Source: GBS-DC sp037442365
GTDB lineage: Bacteria > Armatimonadota > Fimbriimonadia > Fimbriimonadales > GBS-DC
Length of the DNA stretch: 64,000 nt
Reading direction: 5' to 3'
NCBI GenBank assembly: GCA_037442365.1
Contig: JBBIQK010000005.1
Span: forward strand, 31,575-95,574
The first letter of the stretch is position 1. Every line of letters starts with the position of its first letter. Positions 54,964 through 63,528 of this stretch are shown piece after piece. The notes under the pieces were generated by a model. That model did not search any database, had not been told where the DNA came from, and saw only the letters and a list, made by a program, of their open reading frames with translations. Both the position numbers and the translations under genes were made by a program.

Positions 54964-56181
54964 ATGCCTGCTTACACTGCGCCCGATGAGAAGGGCTACT
55001 TCGGACGCTATGGGGGACGCTTCGTGCCCGAAACGCTCATCCCAGCCCTCGACGAGCTAACCGAGGCGTACCTGCAGCTCAAAGACGACCCCGACTTCCA
55101 GCGCGAGCTGAACTACTATCTGATTACCTTCGCGGGGCGACCGACGCCGCTCTATTATGCGGCGAATCTCAGCCGCGCGCTGGGGCGACAGGTGTATATC
55201 AAGCGCGAAGATTTGTGCCACACGGGGGCGCACAAGATTAACAACGCGCTGGGTCAGGCGTTGCTGGCGCGGCGGATGGGCAAGCAGCGCATCATCGCCG
55301 AGACGGGCGCAGGACAGCACGGCGTGGCGACCGCCACCGCGTGCGCGCTGCTGGGCTTGCATTGCGAGGTCTACATGGGCGCGGAGGACATGCGCCGCCA
55401 GGCGCTGAATGTGTTCCGCATGCAGCTGCTGGGCGCACAGGTGGTTCCTGTCCACAGCGGCACGGCGACGCTCAAAGACGCCACCAGCGAGGCGATTCGC
55501 GACTGGGTCACCCATGTGCGCACGACACACTACATCATCGGCTCGTGCGTGGGACCGCACCCGTACCCGATGATGGTGCGCGATTTCCAGTCGGTGATTG
55601 GGCGCGAGGCGCGGGAGCAGATACTCGCCTACGCAGGTCGGCTGCCCGATGCGGTGGTCGCCTCGGTCGGCGGCGGCAGCAACGCAATCGGCATTTTTTA
55701 CCCATTCGTGGAGGACGCAGGTGTGCGCCTGATAGGGGTGGAGGCGGCAGGGCGCGGGCTGAACACCGACGCGCACTCCGCCAGCCTCGTCGCGGGCGAG
55801 TACGGCGTGCTGCACGGCTCTGCCAGCCTCGTGCTGCAGACGGACGACGGGCAAATCCGCCTCACGCACTCGGTCTCCGCGGGGCTGGACTATCCGGGCG
55901 TGGGTCCCGAACACGCCTACCTGAAGGAGATTGGGCGCGCCGAGTACGCCGCCGCGACCGACGAGGAGGCGCTGGGCGCGTTCGTGTGGCTGGCGCGGCA
56001 CGAGGGGATTATCCCCGCGCTGGAGTGCGCCCATGCGTTTGCGTACCTCAAAGACCTCGCGCCGACGCTGCCGCCCGACGCGGTGATTCTGGTGAACCTG
56101 TCGGGGCGCGGCGACAAGGATGTCGCGCAGGTCGCCGAACTGCTCACGCGCGAGGGGCAGGACGCCCAGCAGGATTCCTGA
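54964..56181 (+). CDS. trpB: Tryptophan synthase beta chain
   Basis: 405 residues from ATG 54964; a longer open frame upstream is not coding. It joins indole and serine to tryptophan. The PLP lysine is in HTGAHKINNALGQALLARRM, the phosphate-binding glycine loop is GGGSNAIGIFYPF, and FGRYGGRFVPETLIPALDEL starts the protein. trpA and other trp genes are not adjacent, so the pathway is scattered. Confidence 0.97.
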   Translation: MPAYTAPDEKGYFGRYGGRFVPETLIPALDELTEAYLQLKDDPDFQRELNYYLITFAGRPTPLYYAANLSRALGRQVYIKREDLCHTGAHKINNALGQALLARRMGKQRIIAETGAGQHGVATATACALLGLHCEVYMGAEDMRRQALNVFRMQLLGAQVVPVHSGTATLKDATSEAIRDWVTHVRTTHYIIGSCVGPHPYPMMVRDFQSVIGREAREQILAYAGRLPDAVVASVGGGSNAIGIFYPFVEDAGVRLIGVEAAGRGLNTDAHSASLVAGEYGVLHGSASLVLQTDDGQIRLTHSVSAGLDYPGVGPEHAYLKEIGRAEYAAATDEEALGAFVWLARHEGIIPALECAHAFAYLKDLAPTLPPDAVILVNLSGRGDKDVAQVAELLTREGQDAQQDS

Positions 56182-56213
56182 CCGCCCCCGCGAATCGACG
56201 CGCGCAGCGGTGT

Positions 56214-56843
56214 ATGATTGGGCAAACTGTGCCGTCGGTTCCGATTGAGCGCGCGGGGCGATTTCTGCGCTTCCGCTACGAGTTTGTCGCGCCGACGCCT
56301 GCCGAGCAGGCACGGCAACGACTGCAGGCATATTTCACACGCTTGGGATATGCGCCGATGGCGTCAGCAGACGCGCTGGTGATGCGGCGCGGTTCGCTGG
56401 CGCGTTCAATGCTCAACTGGACGCCACGCAAGCTGGCGGTCGAGCTGACCGCGCGATTCGCGCCCGCCGCAGAAGGAACCGCTGTCGAGATGACCCTGCA
56501 ACTGAATCGCACGGGACACACGATTTTCGAGGCGGAACGCTACCTGCACGCTTGGGAGCTGACACAAGCAGAAGCTTACTTGCGCGGGGAGCCTGTGGAC
56601 TTTGAGGCGATGGAGCGCTTCGAAAAGCGAACCCTTGAGCGTTCCCGAATCAGTCTAGCGCTCGCACTGGCGGTTAGCGTCCCTTTCGGCGTGCTGAGTG
56701 TCGTGCTTCTAAGACCCATGCTAACCAGTTGGGGGATTGAGGGCATCCCTCGCGGCGCGATTTTGGGCGGACTCGTTGGTGGGATTGTGGGCGTTTTCAT
56801 GTGGTTATTTAACCGCAAAATGCTGAATCCCCAGAACTACTGA
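56214..56843 (+). CDS. Unidentified membrane protein
   Basis: 209 residues from ATG 56214, 32 bp after trpB; a longer frame inside trpB is rejected. Residues 1-140 look soluble (RFLRFRYEFVAPTPAEQARQ). Two membrane segments close the protein (SLALALAVSVPFGVLSVVLL and ILGGLVGGIVGVFMWLF) with a charged loop containing GIEGIPRG. Not recognised. A glycosyltransferase starts 7 bp later, so they may be co-transcribed. Confidence 0.6.
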   Translation: MIGQTVPSVPIERAGRFLRFRYEFVAPTPAEQARQRLQAYFTRLGYAPMASADALVMRRGSLARSMLNWTPRKLAVELTARFAPAAEGTAVEMTLQLNRTGHTIFEAERYLHAWELTQAEAYLRGEPVDFEAMERFEKRTLERSRISLALALAVSVPFGVLSVVLLRPMLTSWGIEGIPRGAILGGLVGGIVGVFMWLFNRKMLNPQNY

Positions 56844-56850
56844 TCGACCT

Positions 56851-57717
56851 GTGCAACCGCCTGCGCTGAGCGTCTGCATCGTGAACTGGAACACGCGCGA
56901 CTTGTTGCGGGCGTGCCTGCAGTCGCTGTATCGCCATCCGCCCGACGCGCCGTTTGAGGTGATTGTGGTGGACAACGCCTCCAGCGACGGCAGCGCGGCG
57001 ATGGTGCGCGCCGAGTTCCCGCAAGCGACGCTGATTGCGAACGCGGAGAACCTGGGCTACGCGCGGGGCAACAATCAGGCGATGGAACGGGCGCAGGGCG
57101 AGTATCTGCTGCTGCTGAACCCCGACACGGAGGTGTTTCCCGACACGCTGAACCGCGCGCTGGCGTTCCTGCAGGCGCATCCAGAGGCGGGCGCGATTGG
57201 CGCGAAGCAACTCTTTCCCGACGGGCGCGTGCAGGCGTCCGTGCGGGGCTTCCCGACGCCGCGGAACCTGCTGGGCGAAGTGTCGGGGCTGGCGCGGCTG
57301 TTCCCGCGTGGGCTGGGCGGCTACCGCATGCGCGGGTTCACCTATGACCGCACGGCGGAGGTGGACCAGCCGATGGCGACTTTTTTGATGACGCGCCGCG
57401 CCGTCGTGGAGCAGGTCGGCGGGATGGACGAGGCGTTCCCCCTCTTTTTCAACGATGTGGACTGGTGCTACCGAATTAAGCAGGCGGGCTGGCGAATCTA
57501 CTTCGTGCCTGAGGCGCAGATTCTGCATCACGGGGGCGCAAGCACGCGCCAGGTGCGCCTGAGCGCGATTCGCGAGTCGCACCGCGCACTGGAGGCGTTC
57601 TATCGCAAGCACTATCGGGGACGGCTGACCCCGATTCTGTACGCGCTGTGCATCGGCGCGATACGGCTGGGCGGCTGGATTCGCGCGGCGTTTGCCCGCC
57701 TGCAGGGCGCGCGATAG
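56851..57717 (+). CDS. Glycosyltransferase family 2 (rhamnosyltransferase-like)
   Basis: 288 residues from GTG 56851. GT-A fold start LSVCIVNWNTRDLLRACLQS, the DxD-like VVDNASSDGSAAMVRAEFPQ and LLLNPDTEVFP, then ADWCY-type FNDVDWCYRIKQAGWRIYFV. These are marks of the inverting family 2 enzymes often labelled dTDP-rhamnosyltransferases, acting on cell-surface polysaccharide. No cluster of polysaccharide genes surrounds it. Confidence 0.88.
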   Translation: MQPPALSVCIVNWNTRDLLRACLQSLYRHPPDAPFEVIVVDNASSDGSAAMVRAEFPQATLIANAENLGYARGNNQAMERAQGEYLLLLNPDTEVFPDTLNRALAFLQAHPEAGAIGAKQLFPDGRVQASVRGFPTPRNLLGEVSGLARLFPRGLGGYRMRGFTYDRTAEVDQPMATFLMTRRAVVEQVGGMDEAFPLFFNDVDWCYRIKQAGWRIYFVPEAQILHHGGASTRQVRLSAIRESHRALEAFYRKHYRGRLTPILYALCIGAIRLGGWIRAAFARLQGAR

Positions 57718-57756
57718 CAGGAATCGGGATTTTGTGCGTCTAAATTAATCGTTGTT

Positions 57757-60636
57757 ATGCGTGGGCTATCAGCGCTGTGGCTGAGTTATGTTGGCTTGCC
57801 CCTCGCGCTGGGTGGGCTGGTGTGGAGTACGCCTGCGCCAGAGCCGCCCGCGCAACGCAAGGTGGACTTCGCGCGGGAGATCCTGCCGATTTTTCGCGCC
57901 TCGTGTTTCCCCTGCCATGGACCGGAACGGCGTCAGGGCGGGCTGCGCCTGTCCAACCGCGAGGAGGCGTTCAAGGGCGGCATCAGCGGGCGCGTGATTA
58001 TCCCCTGCGACGCCGACAATAGCCTGCTGGTCAAGCGCATCAGCAGCGACGAGGAGGGTCCCCGCATGCCCAAGGGCATGACCGCCCTCTCCCCAGAGCA
58101 GATTGAGCGTATCAAGCAGTGGATTAACGAGGGCGCGCACTGGCCTGAAGGCGCGGAGAACGCTATTCACTGGGCGTTTGTGCCGCCGAAGCGACCGCCC
58201 ATCCCCGAAGTGCAGAACCGCGCCTGGGTGCGCAACCCCATCGACGCCTTTATCCTGCATCGGCTGGAGCAGGAGGGGCTGTCGCCGTCGCCCGAAGCGA
58301 CGAAAGAGACGCTCATCCGACGACTCTACCTCGATCTCATCGGGCTGCCGCCCACGCCTGAAGAGGTGGACGCCTTTCTGAAGGACACGCGCCCCAACGC
58401 CTACGAGCGGCTGGTAGACCGACTGCTGGACTCGCCCCACTACGGCGAGCGTCAGGCGCGAATCTGGCTGGATCTCGCCCGCTACGCCGACACCGACGGC
58501 TACGAAAAAGACCTCCGACGCTCCATCTGGCGCTACCGCGACTGGGTGATCGAAGCGTTCAACAAAGATATGCCGTTTGACCAGTTCACCCTCGAGCAGA
58601 TTGCGGGCGACCTGCTGCCCCACCCGACTCTCGAACAGCGCATCGCCACGGGGTTCCACCGGAACACGATGCAGAATCTGGAAGGGGGCGTGGATCAGGC
58701 GGAAGCGCACTTTACGAAACTGGTGGATCGGGTGGACACGACCGCCACCGTATGGCTGGGCATAACTCTGGGCTGCGCCCGATGCCACGACCACAAGTAC
58801 GACCCCTTCTCCCAGCGCGATTACTATGCAATGCTGGCGTTTTTCAACAACTCGAAGATTTATCCCGTTGGCGACGCGAGCGTTGGGGAAGAGAAGTGGC
58901 TGGAGGCGCAGATCAAGGCGCCCACACGCGAGCAACAGCGCCAGCTGGAAGCGCTCGAGAAGCGGCTTGCTGAACTGCGCCAGCGCTACCCGAACCCGCC
59001 TGAATGGCGCACCCTGCCCGTGCTGGAAGCCAAAGCTGAGCGAGGAAGTCTGCTGAAACGGATGCCCGACGGCTCTCTTAGAGCGGAGGGCGATACGCCC
59101 GAACAAGAGGTCTATCACCTGACATTGCGCCTGCCCGCTGGGGTCTATCGCGCCGTGCAAATCGAGGCAATCCCCGATGAGGCGCTCCCCAAAGGCGGTT
59201 CAGGGCGCGCAGGGAGCGGGAACTTCGTCCTTACAGGGGTCTCGGCAGCGGTGGACGGCAAGCCAGTGCGCCTGCGCACCGCCTTCGCCGACTTCGTGCA
59301 GGACGGTTTCAATCTCGGTGTGCTGGCGCGCGGTGAACCGCAAAACGAGCAGGGCTGGGCAATTCACCCCCGCGTGAACGAACCCCATACGCTGGGACTG
59401 GTGTTTGAGAAGCCCATCCACCTCCGACGCGAGGGTGTGCTGAATCTCATTTTACGCTTTGAGGCGGAGCGCTGGAAACAGCATGTGCTGGGGCGGTTCC
59501 GCATCCGCGCCTCAGGCTCCGAGTCGCTGGCGATTCATGAGGTGGAGGAGGCGAAGCGCCAGCTGGAGGCGCAAATCCCCACCACGCTGGTGATGGAGGA
59601 GAACCTGCAAAACCGACCGCTGAAGGCTGCCATCCGTATTCGGGGCGAGTTCACCAATCCGGGCGAGGAGGTGGAGGCGGGCACGCCTGAGGTGTTGCAT
59701 CCGTTCCCACCCGACGCGCCGCGCAATCGGCTGGGGCTGGCAATGTGGCTGGTGTCGTGCGAGAACCCGCTCACCGCTCGAGTGCAGGTGAACCGCATGT
59801 GGGAGGCATGCTTCGGGCGCGGAATCGTGGAGACCAGCGACAACTTCGGCACGCAGGGCGCGTACCCCACACACCCTGAACTGCTGGACTGGCTCGCTGT
59901 GGAGTTTATGGAGCGAGGCTGGAGCATGAAAGCGATTTATCGGCTGATAGTCACCAGCGCTACCTATCGCCAGTCGTCGCAAGCCACGCCCGAACTGCTG
60001 CGGCGCGACCCCAAAAACGCGCTCTATGCCCGCGGCCCGCGCCACCGCCTCGAAGCCGAGCTGATTCGCGATAACGCACTCGCGATTGGGGGGTTACTGA
60101 GCCGCAAAATTGGCGGCCCCAGCGTGTTCCCCTACCAGCCTGAAGGCGTGTGGGACATCCCGTATAACGCCGACCGCTGGGTGATGAGCGAGGGCGAAGA
60201 CCGCTATCGGCGCGGGATTTACACCTTCTGGCGGCGCTCGGCGCCCTATCCGTCGTTTGTCGCGTTTGACGCCAACTCGCGCGAGGTCTGCACCGTCAAC
60301 CGCCCGCGCACCAACACGCCGCTGCAGGCGCTCGTGCTACTGAACGACCCTGTGTATCTCGAGGCGGCGCAGGGGCTGGCGAAACGCATGCAGAAAGCAG
60401 GGCGCGGCTCGGTGGAAAGAGCCATCCAGTACGGCTTCCGCTGCTGCACCGCACGCTACCCCCAGCCACAGGAACTGAACCGCTTGCGCCAGCTCTATGA
60501 CCGTATGCTCCAGCGCTATCGCGCCAATCCCGACGCGATGCGCAAACTGGTCGGCAAAGACGATGCCCATCTCGCCGCGCTCACGATGGTCGCCCATGTG
60601 ATGCTCAACCTGGACGAAACCATCACGAAGGAGTGA
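57757..60636 (+). CDS. Planctomycete-type cytochrome C / DUF1549 / DUF1553 (PSD1) protein
   Basis: 959 residues with a signal peptide (LWLSYVGLPLALGGLVWS). The first ~100 residues are a c-type cytochrome domain: heme site CFPCHGPERRQGGL and an axial Met region RMPKGMTALS. DUF1549 follows (about 155-360: RNPIDAFILHRLEQEGLSPS, then LDLIGLPPTPEEVDAFL), and DUF1553 occupies about 660-940. The group is common in Planctomycetes and Armatimonadota beside sulfatases and DUF1501 proteins. Function is unsettled; no DUF1501 gene follows here. Its last 460 bp are repeated at 62310-62769. Confidence 0.92.
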   Translation: MRGLSALWLSYVGLPLALGGLVWSTPAPEPPAQRKVDFAREILPIFRASCFPCHGPERRQGGLRLSNREEAFKGGISGRVIIPCDADNSLLVKRISSDEEGPRMPKGMTALSPEQIERIKQWINEGAHWPEGAENAIHWAFVPPKRPPIPEVQNRAWVRNPIDAFILHRLEQEGLSPSPEATKETLIRRLYLDLIGLPPTPEEVDAFLKDTRPNAYERLVDRLLDSPHYGERQARIWLDLARYADTDGYEKDLRRSIWRYRDWVIEAFNKDMPFDQFTLEQIAGDLLPHPTLEQRIATGFHRNTMQNLEGGVDQAEAHFTKLVDRVDTTATVWLGITLGCARCHDHKYDPFSQRDYYAMLAFFNNSKIYPVGDASVGEEKWLEAQIKAPTREQQRQLEALEKRLAELRQRYPNPPEWRTLPVLEAKAERGSLLKRMPDGSLRAEGDTPEQEVYHLTLRLPAGVYRAVQIEAIPDEALPKGGSGRAGSGNFVLTGVSAAVDGKPVRLRTAFADFVQDGFNLGVLARGEPQNEQGWAIHPRVNEPHTLGLVFEKPIHLRREGVLNLILRFEAERWKQHVLGRFRIRASGSESLAIHEVEEAKRQLEAQIPTTLVMEENLQNRPLKAAIRIRGEFTNPGEEVEAGTPEVLHPFPPDAPRNRLGLAMWLVSCENPLTARVQVNRMWEACFGRGIVETSDNFGTQGAYPTHPELLDWLAVEFMERGWSMKAIYRLIVTSATYRQSSQATPELLRRDPKNALYARGPRHRLEAELIRDNALAIGGLLSRKIGGPSVFPYQPEGVWDIPYNADRWVMSEGEDRYRRGIYTFWRRSAPYPSFVAFDANSREVCTVNRPRTNTPLQALVLLNDPVYLEAAQGLAKRMQKAGRGSVERAIQYGFRCCTARYPQPQELNRLRQLYDRMLQRYRANPDAMRKLVGKDDAHLAALTMVAHVMLNLDETITKE

Positions 60637-61224
60637 GGTCGGATGCAGGAGGGCAGGACGGACGCTAAATGGCTTGTGCATCTCCAGCGGCGCGCGCGTC
60701 AGTTCACTGAATGCGCCGACGATGCTGCCGACCTCGCGCACGATTGCATTTGCGCCTTTGAGAACCACTTTGGCTGCTACCCGTGGGAGGATGCCGACCC
60801 GCTCCACGCTTGGCGCTGGTGCTGCCTGAAGCTGCGAGCGCTTGCCGCCGACGCGCATCGCCACACCCAGCGCCATCCGTCGCTGCCGCTGGAGGAAGTG
60901 CCCGAAAGCCTCGCGTGTGTGGAGATTGCCGAACATGTGCAGGGGGATGTGGACGGCGAGGCGTTTGTGGGGCAGTTGCCGCCGCGATTGCGGGCGGTGG
61001 TGCAGTTGCGCTTGCAGGGCTTTTCGTGGGAGGAGATTGCGCAACGGCTGGGCGTGAAAGCCAGCACTTTGCGTGGGTATCTGCCCGAGTTGCGGGCGCG
61101 TTTTGTGGCGTTTTTCGGTTATGACCCATCGAATCGGGCTTTTGAGTCGTTAACAGAGATGGAGGGGACAAACAGCCCTTCGGTGGAAACAGGAGGCGAC
61201 GGCGATGCAAGCGATGTGGATGGA
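60177..61224 (+). repeat. Duplicated module, first copy
   Basis: 60177-60821 is identical to 62310-62954 (645 bp, offset 2133). The match continues with scattered differences to about 61224 (63350). It covers the end of the DUF1553 gene and the whole sigma-like gene. Confidence 0.9.
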
Positions 61225-61263
61225 AAGCAGATTGGCAAAAAGCCACCGCTGGATGGAGCGTAA
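60643..61263 (+). CDS. Small sigma-70-like (ECF-type) protein, copy 1
   Basis: 206 residues, 6 bp after the DUF1553 gene. The N-terminal half resembles sigma region 2 (TECADDAADLAHDCICAFEN, DPLHAWRWCCLKLRALAADA). Region 4 is clear: LPPRLRAVVQLRLQGFSWEE and IAQRLGVKASTLRGYLPELR, an HTH that reads as DNA-binding. The tail is Gly/Asp/Ser-rich. GGAGG lies upstream. Its end overlaps the next gene by 59 bp, so they are coupled. Second copy at 62776. Confidence 0.75.
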   Translation: MQEGRTDAKWLVHLQRRARQFTECADDAADLAHDCICAFENHFGCYPWEDADPLHAWRWCCLKLRALAADAHRHTQRHPSLPLEEVPESLACVEIAEHVQGDVDGEAFVGQLPPRLRAVVQLRLQGFSWEEIAQRLGVKASTLRGYLPELRARFVAFFGYDPSNRAFESLTEMEGTNSPSVETGGDGDASDVDGKQIGKKPPLDGA

Positions 61264-62293
61264 GAGTGGAACAGTGGCTTCCAGCTTGTATGGAGGTCTG
61301 CGTTTTTGTACCAGCTGCTTGATACAATCTAGTATCGATTGGCTCGAAGCGCAGAAGGTAGCGCTGAAGCGAATCTGCGCTACTTGGTGGATAGCAGCTA
61401 TCACTGTTTGCTCATTACACGGACAGCAAGCGCAGTTTGCAGAATCGATTCCAGAACAGACCGATTGCGTTCCAGAAATTGTTGTACTTCCAAGTACAGA
61501 ACTGGAGATTGAGTTTGTTCCTGCACTACCAGATAAAGTGCAGCTAAGCACTGTTAACGGCGTATTTCTGACCCGTGCTGAAGCTTCTGGAGAAATCCGT
61601 TCGATAGTGTGGCGTGCTGATGACTCCTATGGCGAAGATTACATTCTTATTGCTAGTGAGAGTGGTGAGCTGTATCTTCGTATTGAGGTAAGTGTGGTCT
61701 CACCTGAGGACTTCAGTCAAGCCTCACCACTGGAGATGCTGCCAGATGACTTTCAACAGGTACTGGGTAGGAGGTACATCATCCCAACGTCCTTGGCAGC
61801 TTCTTTGGGAGATGTCTTAGTGCTAACCAAGAGTGAAAGCAAAGCTCGTAAGCGCCCACGATGCGGACCAGGGAGTCTTCCACCAAAGCCGAAGCGCTGC
61901 CGCGGTAATCTGTGGTCCGTGGACGGACCACCAGAGCGGGTAGGCGTGACCAGGCGTACAGTTGGTAGTGGTAATACTTCGCAGGAAGTTAGAGTGTGTG
62001 GTCAGGCAGCACTCGAGCTTGCTAAAAAGCTACGCAGACTCGGAATCAGTTTTAATTTGGACGTGAACGGATGTCTAACAACAACAATTTCAGGAACTGC
62101 TTGGCTGAATGTAGAACAAACTTCGAAATATCGTTTTATACGCGATACTTACTGTTGCCGTAATGGGGTTCCGGTGCTATGCAACCGTAGGGTTTGTTAT
62201 CGAACAGTGCGCCAATACTACCTTGTATTCCCAGCGCTCGGTTTGGAGATACCAGTGGGACCACCTCACCCAGATCCACCTTATTGTCCTTGA
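61205..62293 (+). CDS. Unidentified cysteine-rich, probably exported protein (cargo 1)
   Basis: 362 residues from ATG 61205 behind GGAGG; overlaps the sigma-like gene. A hydrophobic stretch (ICATWWIAAITVCSLHGQQA, residues about 58-78) looks like a signal peptide or membrane anchor with an unusually long N-terminal extension, so the true start may be later. The C-terminal third has many cysteines (CCRNGVPVLCNRRVCYRTVR) and ends PHPDPPYCP. GC content is much lower than in the flanking DUF1553 and sigma genes, which suggests transfer. Not recognised. Confidence 0.55.
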   Translation: MQAMWMESRLAKSHRWMERKSGTVASSLYGGLRFCTSCLIQSSIDWLEAQKVALKRICATWWIAAITVCSLHGQQAQFAESIPEQTDCVPEIVVLPSTELEIEFVPALPDKVQLSTVNGVFLTRAEASGEIRSIVWRADDSYGEDYILIASESGELYLRIEVSVVSPEDFSQASPLEMLPDDFQQVLGRRYIIPTSLAASLGDVLVLTKSESKARKRPRCGPGSLPPKPKRCRGNLWSVDGPPERVGVTRRTVGSGNTSQEVRVCGQAALELAKKLRRLGISFNLDVNGCLTTTISGTAWLNVEQTSKYRFIRDTYCCRNGVPVLCNRRVCYRTVRQYYLVFPALGLEIPVGPPHPDPPYCP

Positions 62294-62309
62294 GGGGTGG
62301 AGGTGACCA

Positions 62310-62769
62310 CTGGGTGATGAGCGAGGGCGAAGACCGCTATCGGCGCGGGATTTACACCTTCTGGCGGCGCTCGGCGCCCTATCCGTCGTTTGTCGCGTTT
62401 GACGCCAACTCGCGCGAGGTCTGCACCGTCAACCGCCCGCGCACCAACACGCCGCTGCAGGCGCTCGTGCTACTGAACGACCCTGTGTATCTCGAGGCGG
62501 CGCAGGGGCTGGCGAAACGCATGCAGAAAGCAGGGCGCGGCTCGGTGGAAAGAGCCATCCAGTACGGCTTCCGCTGCTGCACCGCACGCTACCCCCAGCC
62601 ACAGGAACTGAACCGCTTGCGCCAGCTCTATGACCGTATGCTCCAGCGCTATCGCGCCAATCCCGACGCGATGCGCAAACTGGTCGGCAAAGACGATGCC
62701 CATCTCGCCGCGCTCACGATGGTCGCCCATGTGATGCTCAACCTGGACGAAACCATCACGAAGGAGTGA
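62310..62769 (+). pseudogene. Truncated second copy of the DUF1553 C-terminus
   Basis: It encodes about 152 residues identical to the end of the 57757-60636 protein (from WVMSEGEDRYRRGIYTFWRR to the final NLDETITKE) with no upstream domains and no proper start. It begins 17 bp after the cargo 1 stop. It is a duplication remnant rather than a gene. Confidence 0.85.
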
Positions 62770-62775
62770 GGTCGG

Positions 62776-63528
62776 ATGCAGGAGGGCAGGACGGACGCTA
62801 AATGGCTTGTGCATCTCCAGCGGCGCGCGCGTCAGTTCACTGAATGCGCCGACGATGCTGCCGACCTCGCGCACGATTGCATTTGCGCCTTTGAGAACCA
62901 CTTTGGCTGCTACCCGTGGGAGGATGCCGACCCGCTCCACGCTTGGCGCTGGTGTTGCCTGAAGCTGCGGGCGCTTGCCGCCGACGCGCACCGCCACGCC
63001 CAGCGCCATCCGTCGTTGTCGTGGGAAACCCTGCCCGAAGGCATCGTGTGCGTAGAGATTGCCGAACAGGTGCAGGGGGATGTGGACGGCGAGGCGTTTG
63101 TGGGGCAGTTACCGCCGCGGTTGCGGGCGGTAGTGCATTTGCGCTTGCAGGGCTTTTCGTGGGAAGAGATTGCGCACCAGCTGGGGGTGAAAGCCAGCAC
63201 GGTGCGGGGGTATCTGCCCGAGTTGCGGGCGCGTTTTGTGGCGTTTTTTGGTTATGACCCATCGAAACGGACTTTTGATTCGTTAATAGAGGTAGAGGGG
63301 ACAGACAGCCCCTCAGCGGAAACAGGAGGCGATGGCGATGGGAGCGATGGGAGTGATAAGCAAGGGTTTCGTGGCGACACCGGAAGCGCGGGGGGGGGGG
63401 GTAAATCCCCGGGCGCAAAGCCGTTTGCAGAGCATCCAATGCGACACGAAAGCCACGCTGCAGGTGATGGGACGAACCCCCGATTGCGGTTTTCTGCTGG
63501 GTTGCCCTTACGGGTATCATTACTGTAG
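62776..63528 (+). CDS. Small sigma-70-like (ECF-type) protein, copy 2
   Basis: 250 residues. It is identical to copy 1 over the first ~60 residues and then about 85% alike through the region 4 HTH (IAHQLGVKASTVRGYLPELR). The tail differs: it runs on for some 60 residues through a 12-G run (63390-63401) and overlaps the next gene by about 197 bp in another frame, so the last part may be noise. Divergence only in the 3' half points to gene conversion of the 5' half. Confidence 0.7.
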   Translation: MQEGRTDAKWLVHLQRRARQFTECADDAADLAHDCICAFENHFGCYPWEDADPLHAWRWCCLKLRALAADAHRHAQRHPSLSWETLPEGIVCVEIAEQVQGDVDGEAFVGQLPPRLRAVVHLRLQGFSWEEIAHQLGVKASTVRGYLPELRARFVAFFGYDPSKRTFDSLIEVEGTDSPSAETGGDGDGSDGSDKQGFRGDTGSAGGGGKSPGAKPFAEHPMRHESHAAGDGTNPRLRFSAGLPLRVSLL

